Shown: positions 18,629-28,380, counted from the first letter of the stretch. The stretch is DNA of 40,422 nt from Bacteroidota bacterium (GCA_021794195.1 JAJYRG010000016.1:1-40422), one strand, 5' to 3'. Numbers and translations are program-made. Notes: generated by a model from the letters alone, not told the origin.

Positions 18629-18666
18629 AATTTGTTTAAATCAAGGTTTCTTTTTGGGTAAAAAAT

Positions 18667-18696
18667 TTTGTAAAGAGTGATTTTTTTGTACTTTTG
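18667..18696 (+). promoter_or_regulatory. Bacteroidetes-type promoter of mscL
   Basis: TTTG (18667-18670), an 18-nt spacer and TACTTTTG (18689-18696) match the Bacteroidetes primary sigma consensus TTTG / TANNTTTG exactly, with a slightly short spacer. Transcription would start near 18702, leaving a leader of about 60 nt with a small AGCC/GGCT hairpin before the mscL ATG. Confidence 0.65.
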
Positions 18697-18764
18697 AGTT
18701 AAGTGAAGGGTTGAGCCGTCTTTATAAGGCTTAATATGTTTTTAATTAATGAACCAGAAAATTT

Positions 18765-19175
18765 ATGGGTTTTGTTAAAGAATTTAAAGAATTTGCTTTA
18801 CGCGGTAGCGTAGTTGACCTTGCTGTAGGTATGGTTATAGGAGGAGCATTTGGGAAGATTGTTACCTCCTTAGTGGATGATATTATTATGCCAATAGTGG
18901 GCTACATTACAGGGGGAATTGATTTTTCGGATATTAAATATGTTATCCAAGATGGAGATCCGGAGAATGAAATTGCAGAGGTAGCTATTAACTTTGGGAT
19001 TTTTATCAATGTTGTTGTGCAGTTTTTGATTATTGCATTTTGTATATTCTTAGTCATAAAGCTGATTAATAATCTCAAGCGCACGCAGGAAAAAGAAGAA
19101 GCAGCAGCACCACCGGAGCCTTCGAAAGAAGAACTCCTGCTGACGGAAATTAGAGATTTATTACAAAATAAATAA
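18765..19175 (+). CDS. mscL: Large-conductance mechanosensitive channel MscL
   Basis: A 136-residue MscL, the pentameric inner-membrane valve that releases solutes on hypo-osmotic shock. The family N-terminus MGFVKEFKEFALRGSVVDLAVG, read as the amphipathic helix plus the start of TM1 (about 15-45), is present. A periplasmic loop with GGIDFSDIKY, TM2 (about 76-103) and a charged cytoplasmic bundle ending in LLTEIRDLLQ follow. The length is usual. It has its own promoter at 18667-18696 and a hairpin with a T-run 18 nt after the stop, so it is probably monocistronic. Confidence 0.97.
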   Translation: MGFVKEFKEFALRGSVVDLAVGMVIGGAFGKIVTSLVDDIIMPIVGYITGGIDFSDIKYVIQDGDPENEIAEVAINFGIFINVVVQFLIIAFCIFLVIKLINNLKRTQEKEEAAAPPEPSKEELLLTEIRDLLQNK

Positions 19176-19192
19176 AGGATTTTATTATTAAG

Positions 19193-19228
19193 AAAAAGGG
19201 GCGGGGTCATAATCCTATCTCCTTTTTT
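19193..19228 (+). terminator. Probable terminator of mscL
   Basis: AAAAAGG (19193-19199) pairs with CCTTTTT (19221-19227), with extra G/C pairs possible inside, and the right arm continues as a T-run. It is positioned between mscL and the rpmH promoter. Confidence 0.5.
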
Positions 19229-19237
19229 GTGTTTCTC

Positions 19238-19268
19238 TTTGTTTTGTAGTAAAAATGCATTAAATTTG
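19238..19268 (+). promoter_or_regulatory. Promoter of the rpmH-rnpA-yidD-tsaB operon
   Basis: TTTG (19238-19241), exactly 19 nt, then TAAATTTG (19261-19268): a perfect Bacteroidetes promoter. Transcription should begin near 19273, giving a leader of about 50 nt that starts with a small TCCC/GGGA hairpin before the rpmH ATG at 19325. Confidence 0.75.
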
Positions 19269-19324
19269 CCTTCCCTTTTTGGGAGATTGAAAAGTGAAAA
19301 CATTTAAAGAAGAAATATAGCGTC

Positions 19325-19483
19325 ATGAAAAGAACATTTCAGCCATCGCGAAGAAGAAGGAAAAATAAGCACGGTTTTAGAGAACGTATGAGTACTGCAA
19401 ACGGCAGGAAAGTTTTGGCTGCTCGCAGAGCAAAAGGTAGAAAGAGGTTAACCGTATCAGACGAACATCGCCACAAAAGATAA
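19325..19483 (+). CDS. rpmH: 50S ribosomal protein bL34
   Basis: A 52-residue very basic protein, [18 protein letters not shown] at the start and [18 protein letters not shown] at the end, which is the bL34 pattern. Other bL34 proteins run about 44-52 residues; the extra C-terminal residues after GRKRLT are common in Bacteroidetes. It sits in the 50S subunit near 23S rRNA domain III. It leads the operon from the perfect promoter at 19238-19268 and is followed by rnpA, the near-universal pairing. Confidence 0.97.
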   Translation: MKRTFQPSRRRRKNKHGFRERMSTANGRKVLAARRAKGRKRLTVSDEHRHKR

Positions 19484-19537
19484 TCGTTTGTTTTCGATGA
19501 CGATTCTCTTTAGAAGATTTTCCTTATTTGTCATCGA

Positions 19538-19936
19538 ATGAAAAACACATTTTTAAAAGAAGAACGCTTATGTAATAAACGGGAAATAGATTCTCTTTTT
19601 CGTACAGGTTCTTCTTTTCTTGTTTATCCTTTTCGGATTGTATATCAAATAAAGCCGGAAACGGCCCCCTTGCCAAAGGTGTTAATATCGGTTTCAAAAA
19701 AAAGAATGAAACGGGCTGTCGATAGGAATAAGGTTAAGCGAAAGAGTAGAGAGGCATACAGGCAACTGAAGCATATTTTGACAGGAGACAGTGCAGCAGA
19801 GAATAAGGATAAGCATTTGTGTTTTGCTCTTCAGTATATTGCCAATGAAGACTTTTCTTTTGCTGTCTTTAATAAAAGCATCCAAAAAGCTTTGAAAAAA
19901 TTAAAGAATGAAATGGATAAGTATACTGTGGAATAA
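19538..19936 (+). CDS. rnpA: Ribonuclease P protein component
   Basis: A 132-residue RNase P protein, which binds the catalytic RNA (rnpB) and tRNA precursors to mature 5' ends. The signature [10 protein letters not shown] (about 68-77), within the RNR motif helix, and the preceding [11 protein letters not shown] are clear, with an N-terminal [14 protein letters not shown] segment. The gene overlaps yidD by 29 bases in another frame, as often seen for this pair. Confidence 0.95.
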   Translation: MKNTFLKEERLCNKREIDSLFRTGSSFLVYPFRIVYQIKPETAPLPKVLISVSKKRMKRAVDRNKVKRKSREAYRQLKHILTGDSAAENKDKHLCFALQYIANEDFSFAVFNKSIQKALKKLKNEMDKYTVE

Positions 19937-20162
19937 AGTTGTTAAGAGAACGATACAAGCATTTTTCTTGCTGCTTATCCGTCTGTATCAACTTTTACTT
20001 TCGCCGTTGCTAGGAGCTAATTGTAGATTTAATCCCACTTGTTCTCAATATGGCAGACAAGCCATACTAAAACATGGCCCCTTTAAAGGAGGATGGATGG
20101 CTGTTAAAAGAATATCCCGTTGTCATCCCTGGGGAGGGAGCGGATATGATCCCGTAGAATAG
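19908..20162 (+). CDS. yidD: Membrane protein insertion efficiency factor YidD
   Basis: An 84-residue YidD with the family core [21 protein letters not shown] followed by [17 protein letters not shown] and [14 protein letters not shown]. An amphipathic N-terminal helix associates with the inner membrane. YidD assists YidC-dependent membrane protein insertion. In most bacteria it lies between rnpA and yidC; here yidC does not follow and tsaB takes its place. It starts inside the rnpA coding sequence (ATG at 19908). Confidence 0.95.
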   Translation: MKWISILWNKVVKRTIQAFFLLLIRLYQLLLSPLLGANCRFNPTCSQYGRQAILKHGPFKGGWMAVKRISRCHPWGGSGYDPVE

Positions 20163-20174
20163 TATTATTATTAA

Positions 20175-20879
20175 ATGGATACATATATATTGCATATTGA
20201 AACCTCCGGTCCAGTTTGTTCTGTTTCTCTTGCGCATAATGGAAGTTCGGTAGGGTGTGAAGAAATCCGCGAGCCCAATCAACACGCCTCACAGCTTACT
20301 TTTCTTATTGATAAACTTTTATCGCGAGCTTTGCCTCAAGGAGTATTATTGTCTGCAGTGGCGGTCAGCCAGGGACCAGGGTCATATACAGGGTTGCGTA
20401 TAGGGGTATCTACGGCTAAAGGACTTTGTTACGCATGGGATATACCATTGTTGGCTATTCCTACTCTGGACGCTATGTATGAAGGGTTTTGTGAATCTTA
20501 TTCTTTGGATGAGGGTGAGCCGGCTTTACTGATGCCGATGCTTGATGCGAGGCGTATGGAAGTGTATATGAAAGGTTTTAATGCCAAAGGGGAGGTTGTT
20601 ATAGAGACACGGGCCTTTGTGGTAGAAGAAGAAGTGTTAGAAAAACTTGCCGAAGATTATGAGTTTGTTTATTTATTTGGCACAGGAGCTGATAAGCTGA
20701 CTAAACAATTTACAAATAGCCGAAAAATCAAAATGATACCTGGTTTTGTACAGTTGTCCCCGTACATGCATGCTTTGGCATTCGAAAGATATATTGAAGA
20801 AAAATTTGAAAATACGGCTTACTTCGAGCCTTTTTACTTAAAAGAATTTGTGCCCACAAAGGCAAAAAAGATGTTGTAA
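20175..20879 (+). CDS. tsaB: tRNA threonylcarbamoyladenosine biosynthesis protein TsaB
   Basis: A 234-residue TsaB (YeaZ), a non-catalytic ASKHA-fold partner of TsaD in making t6A at position 37 of ANN-decoding tRNAs. The N-terminal LHIETSGPVCSVSLAH and the SQGPGSYTGLRIGVSTAKGL stretch (about 74-93) are diagnostic. The length is usual. It lies 12 nt after yidD and ends the operon at the hairpin 20885-20914. Joining t6A synthesis to RNase P protein puts two tRNA-maturation factors in one transcript. Confidence 0.95.
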   Translation: MDTYILHIETSGPVCSVSLAHNGSSVGCEEIREPNQHASQLTFLIDKLLSRALPQGVLLSAVAVSQGPGSYTGLRIGVSTAKGLCYAWDIPLLAIPTLDAMYEGFCESYSLDEGEPALLMPMLDARRMEVYMKGFNAKGEVVIETRAFVVEEEVLEKLAEDYEFVYLFGTGADKLTKQFTNSRKIKMIPGFVQLSPYMHALAFERYIEEKFENTAYFEPFYLKEFVPTKAKKML

Positions 20880-20884
20880 TAAAA

Positions 20885-20914
20885 AATGCGAACAGATTTC
20901 TATCTGCTCGCATT
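20885..20914. terminator. Bidirectional terminator hairpin between tsaB and the OmpH-like gene
   Basis: AATGCGA (20885-20891) and CAGA (20893-20896) pair with TCTG (20903-20906) and TCGCATT (20908-20914), leaving one mismatch and a 6-nt loop. Read on the minus strand it is followed by a run of six T, good for ending the OmpH-like transcript; the plus-strand T-tract is weak. The two genes converge here. Confidence 0.65.
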
Positions 20915-20940
20915 GTAGCCTTTCTAAAAGATAGATGATT

Positions 20941-21561
20941 TTATTTTTTCTCTTTATCTTTCTTCGTTTTATATTCTTTATTCAACCCTTCTAGCACTTC
21001 CGTGGTAATATCTAATTTTTTGTCCGCATATAATACCGTAGGATTCCCTTTAGAGTAAGTTAACACGACAGAGAAATCATTTTCTGCTGCGTGTTTTTTA
21101 AGAAAATCAGCGATAGAGTTGTATACGTTTTCATACTCAGTGGATTCATCCTCTGCTAAAGAAGCCGAAGCTTTTTGGTCTAATTGCCCCAGTTCTTCTT
21201 GTTTACGGGCAAGTCTTTTCTCGGTATCTTCTCTGTCTGAAGCACTCATGGTAGGTGCTTTTTCTTGATACTCGGCTATTTCCCGTTGGAAAGCTTGGCT
21301 CTTCGCTTGTAGTTCTTCTTGTGCTTTTTTAATTTTTTCTTCAAGCTTTTTACGTGCATCAATAAAATGCTCGTATTTTTCAGATAGTGAGTCTCCATTG
21401 ACGTACGCTATTTTCGTCTGTTTTTCAATATCTCCTGTTGAATCGGTGATAGAGTTTGTTCCGGTGTTTTGATTTTTACTGGCGTTATCGCAAGATGTTA
21501 CTATCGTTATAGCAGCAATTGCGCAAACTGAATTTATAAAAATCGAAAGCAATTTTTTCAT
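20941..21561 (-). CDS. Skp/OmpH-like periplasmic chaperone, predicted lipoprotein
   Basis: A protein of about 206 residues with a lipoprotein signal peptide (lipobox ending VTSC, Cys about 24). It has an Asn/Thr-rich linker, then the OmpH-like pattern KIAYVNGDSLSEKYEHF. A long charged coiled coil (about 65-150) and a closing hydrophobic strand (FSVVLTYSKGNPTVLYADKKLDIT) follow. Skp proteins hold unfolded outer-membrane proteins in the periplasm. Being lipidated is common for such homologues in Bacteroidetes. ATG 21561 is taken over the in-frame TTG at 21567 because MKKLL is a typical signal start. The promoter match lies so close that the message may be leaderless. Confidence 0.85.
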   Translation of the reverse strand: MKKLLSIFINSVCAIAAITIVTSCDNASKNQNTGTNSITDSTGDIEKQTKIAYVNGDSLSEKYEHFIDARKKLEEKIKKAQEELQAKSQAFQREIAEYQEKAPTMSASDREDTEKRLARKQEELGQLDQKASASLAEDESTEYENVYNSIADFLKKHAAENDFSVVLTYSKGNPTVLYADKKLDITTEVLEGLNKEYKTKKDKEKK

Positions 21562-21564
21562 ATT

Positions 21565-21595
21565 CAAATCTATTTTTTATGCAATAAACAGCAAA
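21565..21595 (-). promoter_or_regulatory. Bacteroidetes promoter abutting the OmpH-like start codon
   Basis: On the minus strand TTTG (21592-21595), exactly 19 nt, then TAGATTTG (21565-21572) is a perfect match. The ATG of the OmpH-like gene begins 3 nt after this -7 element, so transcription would start at or within the start codon. Confidence 0.6.
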
Positions 21596-21723
21596 CCTAA
21601 TCAAAAAAAAGAGATAATCACTAATTTTAAAACATATTAATGAAAATAAAACGCGCTGAATGAGGGTCGGATTTAACTGTTTTATTCCCAGGAGAAACAG
21701 CAGTATGTTTTTAGCAATGGATC

Positions 21724-23733
<2,010 letters not shown>

Positions 23734-23752
23734 ATTTACTCTTTAGCAGATG

Positions 23753-23783
23753 AGGCAATAGAAAACAAACTGTTGCCTTTTTT
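23753..23783 (+). terminator. Rho-independent terminator of gyrB
   Basis: AGGCAA (23753-23758) pairs with TTGCCT (23773-23778), extendable inward by two more pairs past a T-G mismatch, followed by a run of six T ending at 23783. It lies 20 nt after the gyrB stop. Confidence 0.75.
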
Positions 23784-23874
23784 CTTAACACGCTCAGTAA
23801 TTGTTTATAAGGAATGTCAGTTTAAGCGGGTTGTAAAACATTATTTGAGCATTAAATATTTAAATTAACTATAT

Positions 23875-24852
23875 ATGGAGCCAGGTATTACTTTAGTTTT
23901 AATAATAGTAGGAAGCGTTATCGCTTTATTTCTTTTTCTCTATATCCTTCCTTTAAACCTATGGTTTACAGCTCAGCTATCGAACGTACGGATTGGTTTA
24001 TTAAATCTTGTATTAATGCGTCTGAGAAAAGTGCCCCCTTCGTTAATCACAAATGCAATGATCACAGCAACGAAAGCAGGATTGCGTATCACTTCAAATG
24101 AGCTGGAGACTCATTATTTGGCAGGTGGGAATGTCAATCGTGTTATTAAAGCTTTGATTTCTGCTGATAAAGCGAATATTTCTTTGGATTTCAAACTGGC
24201 TACAGCTATAGACTTAGCGGGCAGAGATGTGTTCGATGCTGTACAGTTATCAGTAAATCCGCAGGTGATTAATACTCCGCCAGTTGCTGCCGTAGCCAAA
24301 GACGGGATTCAACTGATTGCTAAAGCGAGGGTAACGGTTCGGGCAAATATTAATCAGCTAGTAGGAGGAGCAGGTGAAGATACTATTTTAGCTCGGGTCG
24401 GAGAAGGAATTGTAACTACTATTGGATCCGCTAGTAACCACAAAGAAGTATTGGAAAATCCCGATACGATTTCCAAAACGGTTTTAGCTAAAGGATTGGA
24501 TTCGGGGACGGCTTTTGAGATACTGTCTATCGATATTGCAGATATTGACATCGGCGAAAACGTAGGAGCAAAATTGCAAACCGATCAAGCTGATGCGGAT
24601 CTAAAAGTAGCTAATGCAAGAGCTGAAGAACGAAGAGCTATGGCAGTAGCATCTGAGCAAGAAATGCGTGCAAAAACACAAGAAGCAAAAGCAAAAGTGA
24701 TAGAAGCAGAGTCACAAGTTCCTCTTGCTATGGCTGAAGCATTTAAAAATGGAAATTTAGGCGTAATGGACTATTACCGTATGTCAAACCTACAAGCAGA
24801 TACTGAAATGAGAAATTCAATTTCAGGAACGGATAAGAAAGAAAAAAAATAG
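23875..24852 (+). CDS. floA: Flotillin-like protein FloA
   Basis: A 325-residue FloA (UPF0365/YqfA) scaffold protein of functional membrane microdomains. The N-terminal hydrophobic hairpin (about 6-28, [20 protein letters not shown]) anchors it. The family segments [21 protein letters not shown] and [22 protein letters not shown] are present, with an Ala/Glu/Lys-rich coiled coil (about 235-290) for oligomerisation between them. Length is typical (about 330). It lies 141 nt after gyrB, beyond that gene's terminator, and is therefore separately transcribed. Confidence 0.95.
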   Translation: MEPGITLVLIIVGSVIALFLFLYILPLNLWFTAQLSNVRIGLLNLVLMRLRKVPPSLITNAMITATKAGLRITSNELETHYLAGGNVNRVIKALISADKANISLDFKLATAIDLAGRDVFDAVQLSVNPQVINTPPVAAVAKDGIQLIAKARVTVRANINQLVGGAGEDTILARVGEGIVTTIGSASNHKEVLENPDTISKTVLAKGLDSGTAFEILSIDIADIDIGENVGAKLQTDQADADLKVANARAEERRAMAVASEQEMRAKTQEAKAKVIEAESQVPLAMAEAFKNGNLGVMDYYRMSNLQADTEMRNSISGTDKKEKK

Positions 24853-25009
24853 TTCTTTAATAAAAAAATTGTTTTGTGAGTATGTTCACAAGATGCTTTC
24901 CGATACCATAGTTGTAAAATATTTACTAAAAGCTTTAATTCGTCGAGAATTTTCCAGGTGATTGCGGTATTAAATGGAGTTAAAACTGTGTCTCCCTTAA
25001 TCGGTAGAC

Positions 25010-25102
25010 AAAAACAAAACCCTGACGATGGGCGTCAGGGTTTGTTACTAACCAATTATAAACCTAAATTATGAAAAGAATTGCTCACCCTTTCGGGTTT
25101 GC
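25010..25102 (-). ncRNA. Candidate small RNA with intrinsic terminator
   Basis: On the minus strand a promoter match is followed by about 93 nt without a protein gene, ending in a strong intrinsic terminator. That terminator is an 11-bp perfect stem (AAACCCTGACG/CGTCAGGGTTT, 25017-25043) with a 5-nt loop, then TTTTGTTTTT. Near the 5' end is a small hairpin ACCC-GAAA-GGGT with a GNRA tetraloop. Between them lies an unpaired A/T-rich segment of about 30 nt (roughly 25044-25080). This layout is that of a trans-acting or housekeeping small RNA. I cannot assign it to a named family. Confidence 0.5.
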
Positions 25103-25106
25103 CTTG

Positions 25107-25137
25107 CAAATATGTAATAAAACTTATCGAAATCAAA
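25107..25137 (-). promoter_or_regulatory. Promoter of the candidate small RNA
   Basis: Minus strand TTTG (25134-25137), exactly 19 nt, then CATATTTG (25107-25114), one mismatch from TANNTTTG. Transcription would begin near 25101-25103. Confidence 0.5.
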
Positions 25138-25316
25138 TTTTATACGATAAAAAATATGTTACATAGAGCTGCTAACAAAATAAAGTGTAGATAATCCTTG
25201 CATTTGAAGGTCATTTTCAAATACTGAAAAAGTAAAAGCAGTATTAAATAGTTTGCAATAATATCGTATTGAAGGAAGAATACGAACAAACATCCTATTT
25301 AAATAAAAGTGAATAT

Positions 25317-25835
25317 ATGATTCTTAGTAAATTTAAAAATATCTCTTGTTTGGTTTTAGATGTAGACGGCGTGTTAACGGATGGACGTTTATTGGTTACT
25401 GAATCTGGAGAGTTTCTTCGATCTTTTAATGTAAAAGACGGGTATGCCATTAAATTAGCTGTTAAAAAAGGACTTCAATTATGGGTAATAAGTGGAGGCA
25501 CGTCCGAAGGTGTAAGAATCCGCATGGAAGGATTGGGTATTTCAGAGGTTCATTTAGGTATATCTGATAAGCTTTCATTATTGCAGAAGTTGGCAGCCGA
25601 TTACAATACTCCGAATGGGAAAATACTTTTTGTAGGAGATGATATCCCGGATATGCATGCTATGCAATGGGTGGGTTTAAGCGCCTGCCCGGCAGATGCC
25701 GTAGAAGAGATAAAACAAATAAGTGATTTTGTATCTCCATACAAAGGAGGAGAAGGAATGATAAGGGATCTTCTCGAAAAAATATTGAAATTACAAGGCA
25801 GATGGGCAGAAGACCAAAAAATAAAAAGCACGTAA
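25317..25835 (+). CDS. kdsC: 3-deoxy-D-manno-octulosonate 8-phosphate phosphatase KdsC
   Basis: A 172-residue HAD-family phosphatase without a cap domain, which dephosphorylates Kdo-8-phosphate in lipopolysaccharide core synthesis. Motif I LDVDGVLTDG carries nucleophile D15 and acid/base D17. SGG (motif II) and FVGDDIPDMHAM (motif IV) follow, with AVKKGLQLWVISGG in between. ATG 25317 is chosen over an in-frame TTG at 25269, which would add 16 unsupported residues. It is coupled to maf by a TAAATG junction. Other Kdo genes are not in the window, so a related HAD phosphatase cannot be wholly excluded. Confidence 0.85.
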   Translation: MILSKFKNISCLVLDVDGVLTDGRLLVTESGEFLRSFNVKDGYAIKLAVKKGLQLWVISGGTSEGVRIRMEGLGISEVHLGISDKLSLLQKLAADYNTPNGKILFVGDDIPDMHAMQWVGLSACPADAVEEIKQISDFVSPYKGGEGMIRDLLEKILKLQGRWAEDQKIKST

Positions 25836-26420
25836 ATGTTTGTAAATAAAATAAATGAGAAAGATATAGTGTTGGTTTCTCAATCACCTCGGAGGTTAGA
25901 GCTTTTGAAAAGTATGGGTATTGATTTTTTCGTGCATAAAGTAAAGACTAAAGAGGAATTTACGAGTCGGTACCCGGGCCAGATTGCGGAAGAGATAGCT
26001 TTTAATAAACTCTGCGCAGCGAAAAAAGAAATCGATGCAAATAAGCACTTGATTATAACTGCGGACACGATAGTCTGGGCTGAAAATCAAGTATTGGGAA
26101 AGCCTCAAGATAGGCATGAAGCATGGAATATGCTTCTTACCCTTTCCGATGCTATGCACGAAGTATATACGGCTGTTGCTTTAAGTTATCAAGAAAAAGA
26201 GTGTGTTTTTCATGAGAGGACAAAAGTTTATTTTTCGGATTTGTCAGAAGAAGAGATGATTTACTACATCGATACTTTTCGGCCTTTTGATAAAGCAGGA
26301 GGTTATGGGATTCAGGAGTGGGTAGGCAGTATAGGTATTACTAAAATAGAAGGTTCGTATGAAAATGTCGTAGGACTTCCCACTGCGAGATTATACGAAG
26401 AGTTAAAACATTTCCTATAA
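25836..26420 (+). CDS. maf: Maf-like nucleotide pyrophosphatase
   Basis: A 194-residue Maf/Ham1-fold protein that hydrolyses non-canonical or modified nucleoside triphosphates to monophosphates. The signatures are SQSPRRLELLKSMGI near the N-terminus (phosphate binding), ITADTIVW with the catalytic Asp (about 75), LGKPQDRHEAWNML, and DKAGGYGIQEWVGSIGITKIEGSYENVVGLP. The length is normal. The IQEWVG form resembles the dTTP/UTP pyrophosphatase (YhdE) branch, but that split is not certain from sequence alone. It starts directly after the kdsC stop. Confidence 0.93.
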   Translation: MFVNKINEKDIVLVSQSPRRLELLKSMGIDFFVHKVKTKEEFTSRYPGQIAEEIAFNKLCAAKKEIDANKHLIITADTIVWAENQVLGKPQDRHEAWNMLLTLSDAMHEVYTAVALSYQEKECVFHERTKVYFSDLSEEEMIYYIDTFRPFDKAGGYGIQEWVGSIGITKIEGSYENVVGLPTARLYEELKHFL

Positions 26421-26568
26421 GAAAATGAGAATGGTAACCTGTTGAGATAACAAATGATTTTCTTGTTTTAATTTAGTTATTCTTTTTTGTTTTATATACC
26501 TTAGCATTTACTGCCTCCCTCTGTTATCAAAAGAATTAATTATTTCAATAACAAAATAATATATAATC

Positions 26569-27501
26569 ATGAAAAACACTTCTTTGAAATTATTGATGAG
26601 TATTCTTAGTTTGTCAATATTTTTCTCGCCTTTATTTGCCCAGCAAAAATTATCTCTAAAAATTGGTAGTTATAATATACGCTATAATAATGAAGGTGAT
26701 CGCAAAGCCGGAAACAGTTGGGAAGACAGACTTCCGGTTATAGGCTCTATATTACGTTGGGAAGATGCAGATGTTTTTGGGGCGCAAGAAGTGCTAGCCG
26801 GCCAATTAGAAGACATGAGGAAAGAATTAAAAGGATATAGGGATTATGGTATAGGAAGGGATGACGGAAAGGATAAAGGAGAGTTTGCTCCTATTTTTTA
26901 TAAGAAAGACAAGTTCGATCTATTAGAGTCGGGTAGTTTCTGGTTGTCGGAAAACCCTGAAAAACCATCTAAGGGGTGGGATGCTGCTTTGCCTAGAATT
27001 ACAAGTTGGGTAAAGCTGAAAGATAAAGAGACGGAAAAGGAATTTTGGTTCTTTAATTTACATATGGATCATGTAGGTAAAATAGCAAGAGAGGAAAGTA
27101 GCCATTTAGTACTGGAGAAAATGAAAGAAATTGTAGGAGATGGCACAGCATTCTTAACAGGAGACTTCAATGTAGATCAAAAAAATAAAATTTATGATAT
27201 ACTGCAGGAATCCGGATATATTATCGATTCTTATGAAGAAGCTGGTGATCGCATGGCTATCAATGGGACATTCAATGCTTTTAATGATCAATTATGGACA
27301 GATAGTCGAATAGATCATATTTTTGTAACGAAAAATGTTTCAGTCTCGAATTATGCAGTTCGTACAGATACATATAGAAGCAAGGTAAACGATGCAGAAG
27401 ATGTTAAAGAAGGGGATTTTCCGGAAGAATTGTCATTCAAAGGATACATAGCCAGACTGCCGTCCGACCATTTTCCGATTTTTGCGAAGGTGAGCTTTTA
27501 A
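26569..27501 (+). CDS. Secreted endonuclease/exonuclease/phosphatase (EEP) family protein, copy 1
   Basis: A 310-residue protein with a signal peptide (about 1-24, cleavage near LFA-QQ) and a DNase I-like EEP domain. Catalytic residues of the fold are all visible: N36 (SYNIR), E73 (GAQEV), H165 and D167 (NLHMDH), D199 and N201 (GDFNVD), D249-H250 (SRIDH) and S299-D300-H301. The family covers nucleases, sphingomyelinases and sugar or inositol phosphatases. Export and the neighbouring susC/susD and GH92 genes favour a phosphatase or phosphodiesterase acting on a glycan. By eye roughly two thirds of residues match the second copy at 39363-40319. Confidence 0.85.
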   Translation: MKNTSLKLLMSILSLSIFFSPLFAQQKLSLKIGSYNIRYNNEGDRKAGNSWEDRLPVIGSILRWEDADVFGAQEVLAGQLEDMRKELKGYRDYGIGRDDGKDKGEFAPIFYKKDKFDLLESGSFWLSENPEKPSKGWDAALPRITSWVKLKDKETEKEFWFFNLHMDHVGKIAREESSHLVLEKMKEIVGDGTAFLTGDFNVDQKNKIYDILQESGYIIDSYEEAGDRMAINGTFNAFNDQLWTDSRIDHIFVTKNVSVSNYAVRTDTYRSKVNDAEDVKEGDFPEELSFKGYIARLPSDHFPIFAKVSF

Positions 27502-27556
27502 ATGGTTGCACTTTCAGAATAAAAGTAGGGCTATTAAAATTCTATTGCACCAATAG

Positions 27557-27697
27557 GTTTATACAGGAGGAGATATACCCCCAGAAAAGAACGAAAAGCT
27601 AAAATTGAACCTATGGTTATTTAAAGGTCAGATGCCGGTGAATTTGAAAGAACAAGAATTAATAGTGGATAGTATAAAGTTTACCCCTACTCTATAG
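27557..27697 (+). pseudogene. C-terminal remnant of a lost gene, possibly a carbohydrate-active enzyme
   Basis: After an in-frame TAG (27554-27556) a 46-codon frame reads VYTGGDIPPEK...LKLNLWLFKG...IVDSIKFTPTL and stops at 27695-27697. The alternating hydrophobic pattern with NLWLFKG and a closing IKFTP strand recalls the last beta strands of secreted GH16-like jelly-roll proteins, but I cannot confirm this. The frame continues upstream through the stop, almost to the EEP stop codon at 27501. It has no start codon, so it is not a working gene. Confidence 0.3.
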
Positions 27698-28267
27698 AAT
27701 ACCATAAGACAAATGTTTTTTTAATAGCGATAATGTTAATGGAGAAATATCATCTAAAGACACTTTCTTTAAAACCTTAATCCTTAACTTTTATACTTCA
27801 CAATCTGCTGTGTATAATGACTCAGCTTTAAAACACCTTGAAGGGTAAGGGTGATAACATGATAGTTTAGAAAAAGAAGGTTTCGAAGGAAGAGGTAAGC
27901 TTTTTTATTAAGGTTCATCGGGCTTCTGCCTTAGAATACATACAGCATGTGTGTTCCACACGAAGCTATCATATCCTCTGGAATATTCATTCGGAAGATT
28001 TAGTGAGGCTGTGTTGTTACATAAACATAAGGACAGGTTAAAAAAAATCTATCTCAATAGATAGGGTATCGATCGGAGATGAAGTATAAATGATACAATT
28101 TTCTGATGCGATCATAATAGGACGTGCTTAACGCTTATTTTCAATGAAAACTGCTGATTGGAGATAAAAAAAGGTGCTGTTTAAAAAGTATAAGGAGTTC
28201 TAACAAGTATTCTTCATACAACTTTCGGAAATTATTTTCTGTTGTCACTACAAATCTTGTTGAAGTC

Positions 28268-28292
28268 AATTTCTAATTGAAAAAGAGAAATT
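28268..28292. promoter_or_regulatory. 7-bp inverted repeat just upstream of the susC promoter
   Basis: AATTTCT (28268-28274) and AGAAATT (28286-28292) are perfect inverted arms with an 11-nt centre. They end 1 nt before the -33 element of susC, the usual position for an activator dimer such as a Crp-type or other PUL regulator. The binding protein is not encoded in the window. Confidence 0.35.
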
Positions 28293-28293
28293 A

Positions 28294-28325
28294 TTTGATT
28301 TTTTTTTAAATAAAACTTAAGTTTG
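28294..28325 (+). promoter_or_regulatory. Promoter of the susC operon
   Basis: TTTG (28294-28297), 20 nt, then TAAGTTTG (28318-28325) is an exact Bacteroidetes promoter. The start near 28331 leaves a leader of about 78 nt before the susC ATG, containing the palindrome at 28369-28380. Confidence 0.7.
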
Positions 28326-28368
28326 GCATTCACAAACACAAAAAGATAGAGAGTTTTCCGTTTTTAAG

Positions 28369-28380
28369 TAAAACGTTTTA
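28369..28380. promoter_or_regulatory. Palindrome TAAAACGTTTTA in the susC leader, LacI-type operator candidate
   Basis: TAAAACGTTTTA is a perfect 12-bp palindrome with a central CG, the core shape of LacI-family operators. It lies about 40 nt after the predicted transcription start and 28 nt before the susC ATG, where a bound repressor would block elongation. No lacI-like gene is present in the window. Confidence 0.4.

Larger units (their letters stand above)
24853..25316. other. Intergenic region between floA and kdsC
   Basis: No protein gene of convincing quality. It carries a candidate small RNA on the minus strand (25010-25102) with its promoter (25107-25137). Near kdsC there is a 7-bp inverted repeat, ATTTGAA (25202-25208) and TTCAAAT (25216-25222), of unknown role. 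Bases 24853-25005 hold nothing recognisable. Confidence 0.5.

Noticed and set aside
25071..25166. 31-codon plus-strand frame beginning MKRIAHPFGF
   Set aside because: It resembles no known peptide and lies opposite a well-formed minus-strand small RNA with promoter and terminator, which explains the region better. A leader peptide is not fully excluded.
26419..26464. AAGAAAAT/ATTTTCTT repeat after maf as a terminator
   Set aside because: All A/T except one pair and a 30-nt loop, so the stem would be too unstable to call.
27880..28041. Open frame of about 57 codons in the decayed gap
   Set aside because: No start in a sensible place, no recognisable motif and an odd residue composition; probably chance or a relic.
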